Shown piece by piece: positions 4,416 through 5,095 of a stretch of DNA of 5,095 nucleotides. A program made the position numbers and the translations under genes. A model generated the notes under the pieces. The model was not told the DNA's origin. It worked only from the letters and a program-made list of their open reading frames with translations, and searched no databases. Within the stretch, counting starts at the first letter, position 1. Every line of letters starts with the position of its first letter. Location: positions 1 through 5,095 of the forward strand of contig JAMCZF010000013.1 of NCBI GenBank assembly GCA_023485825.1, in the 5' to 3' direction. Source of the stretch: Candidatus Martarchaeota archaeon. GTDB taxonomy: Archaea > Micrarchaeota > Micrarchaeia > Micrarchaeales > CABMGC01.

Positions 4416-4676
4416 ATGGGCGGCAAACTTACTGCAAGGGGAATACGTTGGGCTATTCTTGAACGGAAAAAAGGAGAGCTGTCTACTGGCGTAATTGCAA
4501 GACATCTTGGGGTTACATCAAGGTGGATAAGAGAGTTGCCTACAAAATACGGGGGTATTCCGTCGAAAGACATACGGATAAAGTCACCCGGAAGGAGGTC
4601 AATACCTATATCCTCACAGGAACGTGTAATAGTGCGTAAAACGAAAGAACAATATGGAAGCGGGCAGTATCATTGA
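4416..4676 (+). CDS. Transposase N-terminal part, frameshifted
   Basis: This is the DNA-binding N-terminal part of an IS481-like archaeal transposase. Residues 4-12 (KLTARGIRW) match the usual beginning of the family, which is why the ATG at 4416 is preferred over a TTG at 4320. A helix-turn-helix follows at about residues 20-45 (GELSTGVIARHLGVTSRWIREL), then the GRRSIPIS linker and a helix ending in KEQYGSG. At that point the frame runs into a stop (QYH and TGA at 4674), whereas the family continues with a conserved IIEKIL-like helix. That helix is present in the next frame. Removing one G from the GGG at 4662-4664 restores a continuous protein. The frame change may be a real mutation, a sequence error or a programmed +1 shift. 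Confidence 0.75.
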   Translation: MGGKLTARGIRWAILERKKGELSTGVIARHLGVTSRWIRELPTKYGGIPSKDIRIKSPGRRSIPISSQERVIVRKTKEQYGSGQYH

Positions 4677-5095
4677 AAAGATTCTTGCTGAAAAAGGGGT
4701 AAAAATGCCACATAACAGGATTCACAAGGTTCTGACCCAGGAGGGTCTGGCAAACAAGGAACCGAAGAAGAGCAAGCAGAGGAAATGGGTCAGGTGGGAG
4801 AGGGACTACAGCAATGATATGTGGCATACGGATTATACTGAAACTGACGATAGGAAGCAGATGATCCTGTATGAGGATGACGCATCACGATGTATAATGG
4901 GATATGGTGAGTTCAACAATGCGACCACAAGTAATGCAATACTGGTGTTTGACGATGCGGTTGCATTATGGAATGCGGTTCCGATTGAAATAATGACAGA
5001 CCATGGAAGCCAGTTCTGCGTTGATGAGAACAACGAGTACAGATTCAGGAACCATATCCGATCCTTCGGCGTAAAACATGTTCTTGCCAGGGTCA
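4654..5095 (+). CDS. Transposase catalytic part (rve, DDE), partial
   Basis: This reading frame carries the integrase catalytic core of the same transposase and runs off the right edge. It begins with SIIEKILAEKGVKMPHNRIHKVL, a second DNA-binding helical region, then KSKQRKWVRWERDYSN, and then the RNase H-like core. The first catalytic Asp lies in MWHTDYTE (codon at 4831-4833) and the second in MTDHGSQF (codon at 4999-5001). The third acidic residue, Glu, should follow about 35 residues later, outside the window. In the reconstructed full-length protein the two Asp are about residues 139 and 195. An ATG at 4654 could start this part alone, which would omit the helix-turn-helix. The coordinates given begin at that ATG; the natural reading is as a continuation of the upstream frame. 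Confidence 0.85.
   Translation, partial: MEAGSIIEKILAEKGVKMPHNRIHKVLTQEGLANKEPKKSKQRKWVRWERDYSNDMWHTDYTETDDRKQMILYEDDASRCIMGYGEFNNATTSNAILVFDDAVALWNAVPIEIMTDHGSQFCVDENNEYRFRNHIRSFGVKHVLARV

Larger units (their letters stand above)
4340..5095 (+). mobile_element. IS481-like insertion sequence, left part
   Basis: The transposase defines an insertion sequence whose right end lies beyond the window. The left boundary is not proven. A sequence beginning TGTCATATCCCG at 4340 has the TGT start common in this group of elements and is offered as a candidate terminus; without the right end the inverted repeat cannot be verified. If correct, the element sits only about 20 bases from the TATA box at 4309-4319 and about 200 bases upstream of mature 16S. 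Confidence 0.45.

Overview
The window comes from an archaeon. It carries archaeal-type uS15 and eS1 (S3Ae) ribosomal protein genes, TATA-box promoters, a 16S rRNA of archaeal type released by a bulge-helix-bulge stem, and an archaeal IS481-like transposase. The 16S is highly divergent, the genes are short, and the 16S stands alone without a 23S or tRNA. These points suggest a fast-evolving small-genome lineage (DPANN; Micrarchaeota/ARMAN-like is my best guess). That placement is inference, not a search result.

Layout: 1-246 is an AT-rich intergenic stretch with a strong GC hairpin, TATA boxes and a small leader hairpin. uS15 (247-702) and eS1 (707-1270) form a tight plus-strand pair. Convergent to them is a DUF488/YeaO-like gene (1297-1731, minus). 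A 236-bp gap (1732-1967) holds back-to-back TATA motifs and nested inverted repeats that may encode a structured RNA. A minus-strand ORF (1968-2456) is a small two-motif LAGLIDADG protein that has lost both catalytic acids. The 16S rRNA (about 2653-4139, minus) follows, enclosed by a long inverted repeat (2549-2582 with 4156-4190) that folds into a bulge-helix-bulge processing stem. The right edge (4416-5095) is a DDE transposase broken by one frameshift and cut off by the window end. A TATA box at 4309-4319 sits between it and the 16S.

The 16S is the most remarkable part. Its fold is preserved, but sites normally regarded as near-universal have changed in pairs. In the decoding-site helix h44, three adjacent pairs (E. 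coli 1404-1497, 1405-1496, 1406-1495) are all swapped, and the U1406-U1495 mismatch becomes a C-G pair. In the central pseudoknot, C18-G917 becomes G18-C917. The anti-Shine-Dalgarno tail is shortened to CACCUC followed by A residues. Common 16S primers would match poorly, so such an organism could escape amplicon surveys.

The two ribosomal proteins and the rRNA all contribute to the small subunit, but on opposite strands and from separate promoters. The transposase next to the rRNA promoter and the degenerate LAGLIDADG gene next to the rRNA trailer suggest that mobile DNA has shaped the surroundings of this rRNA gene.
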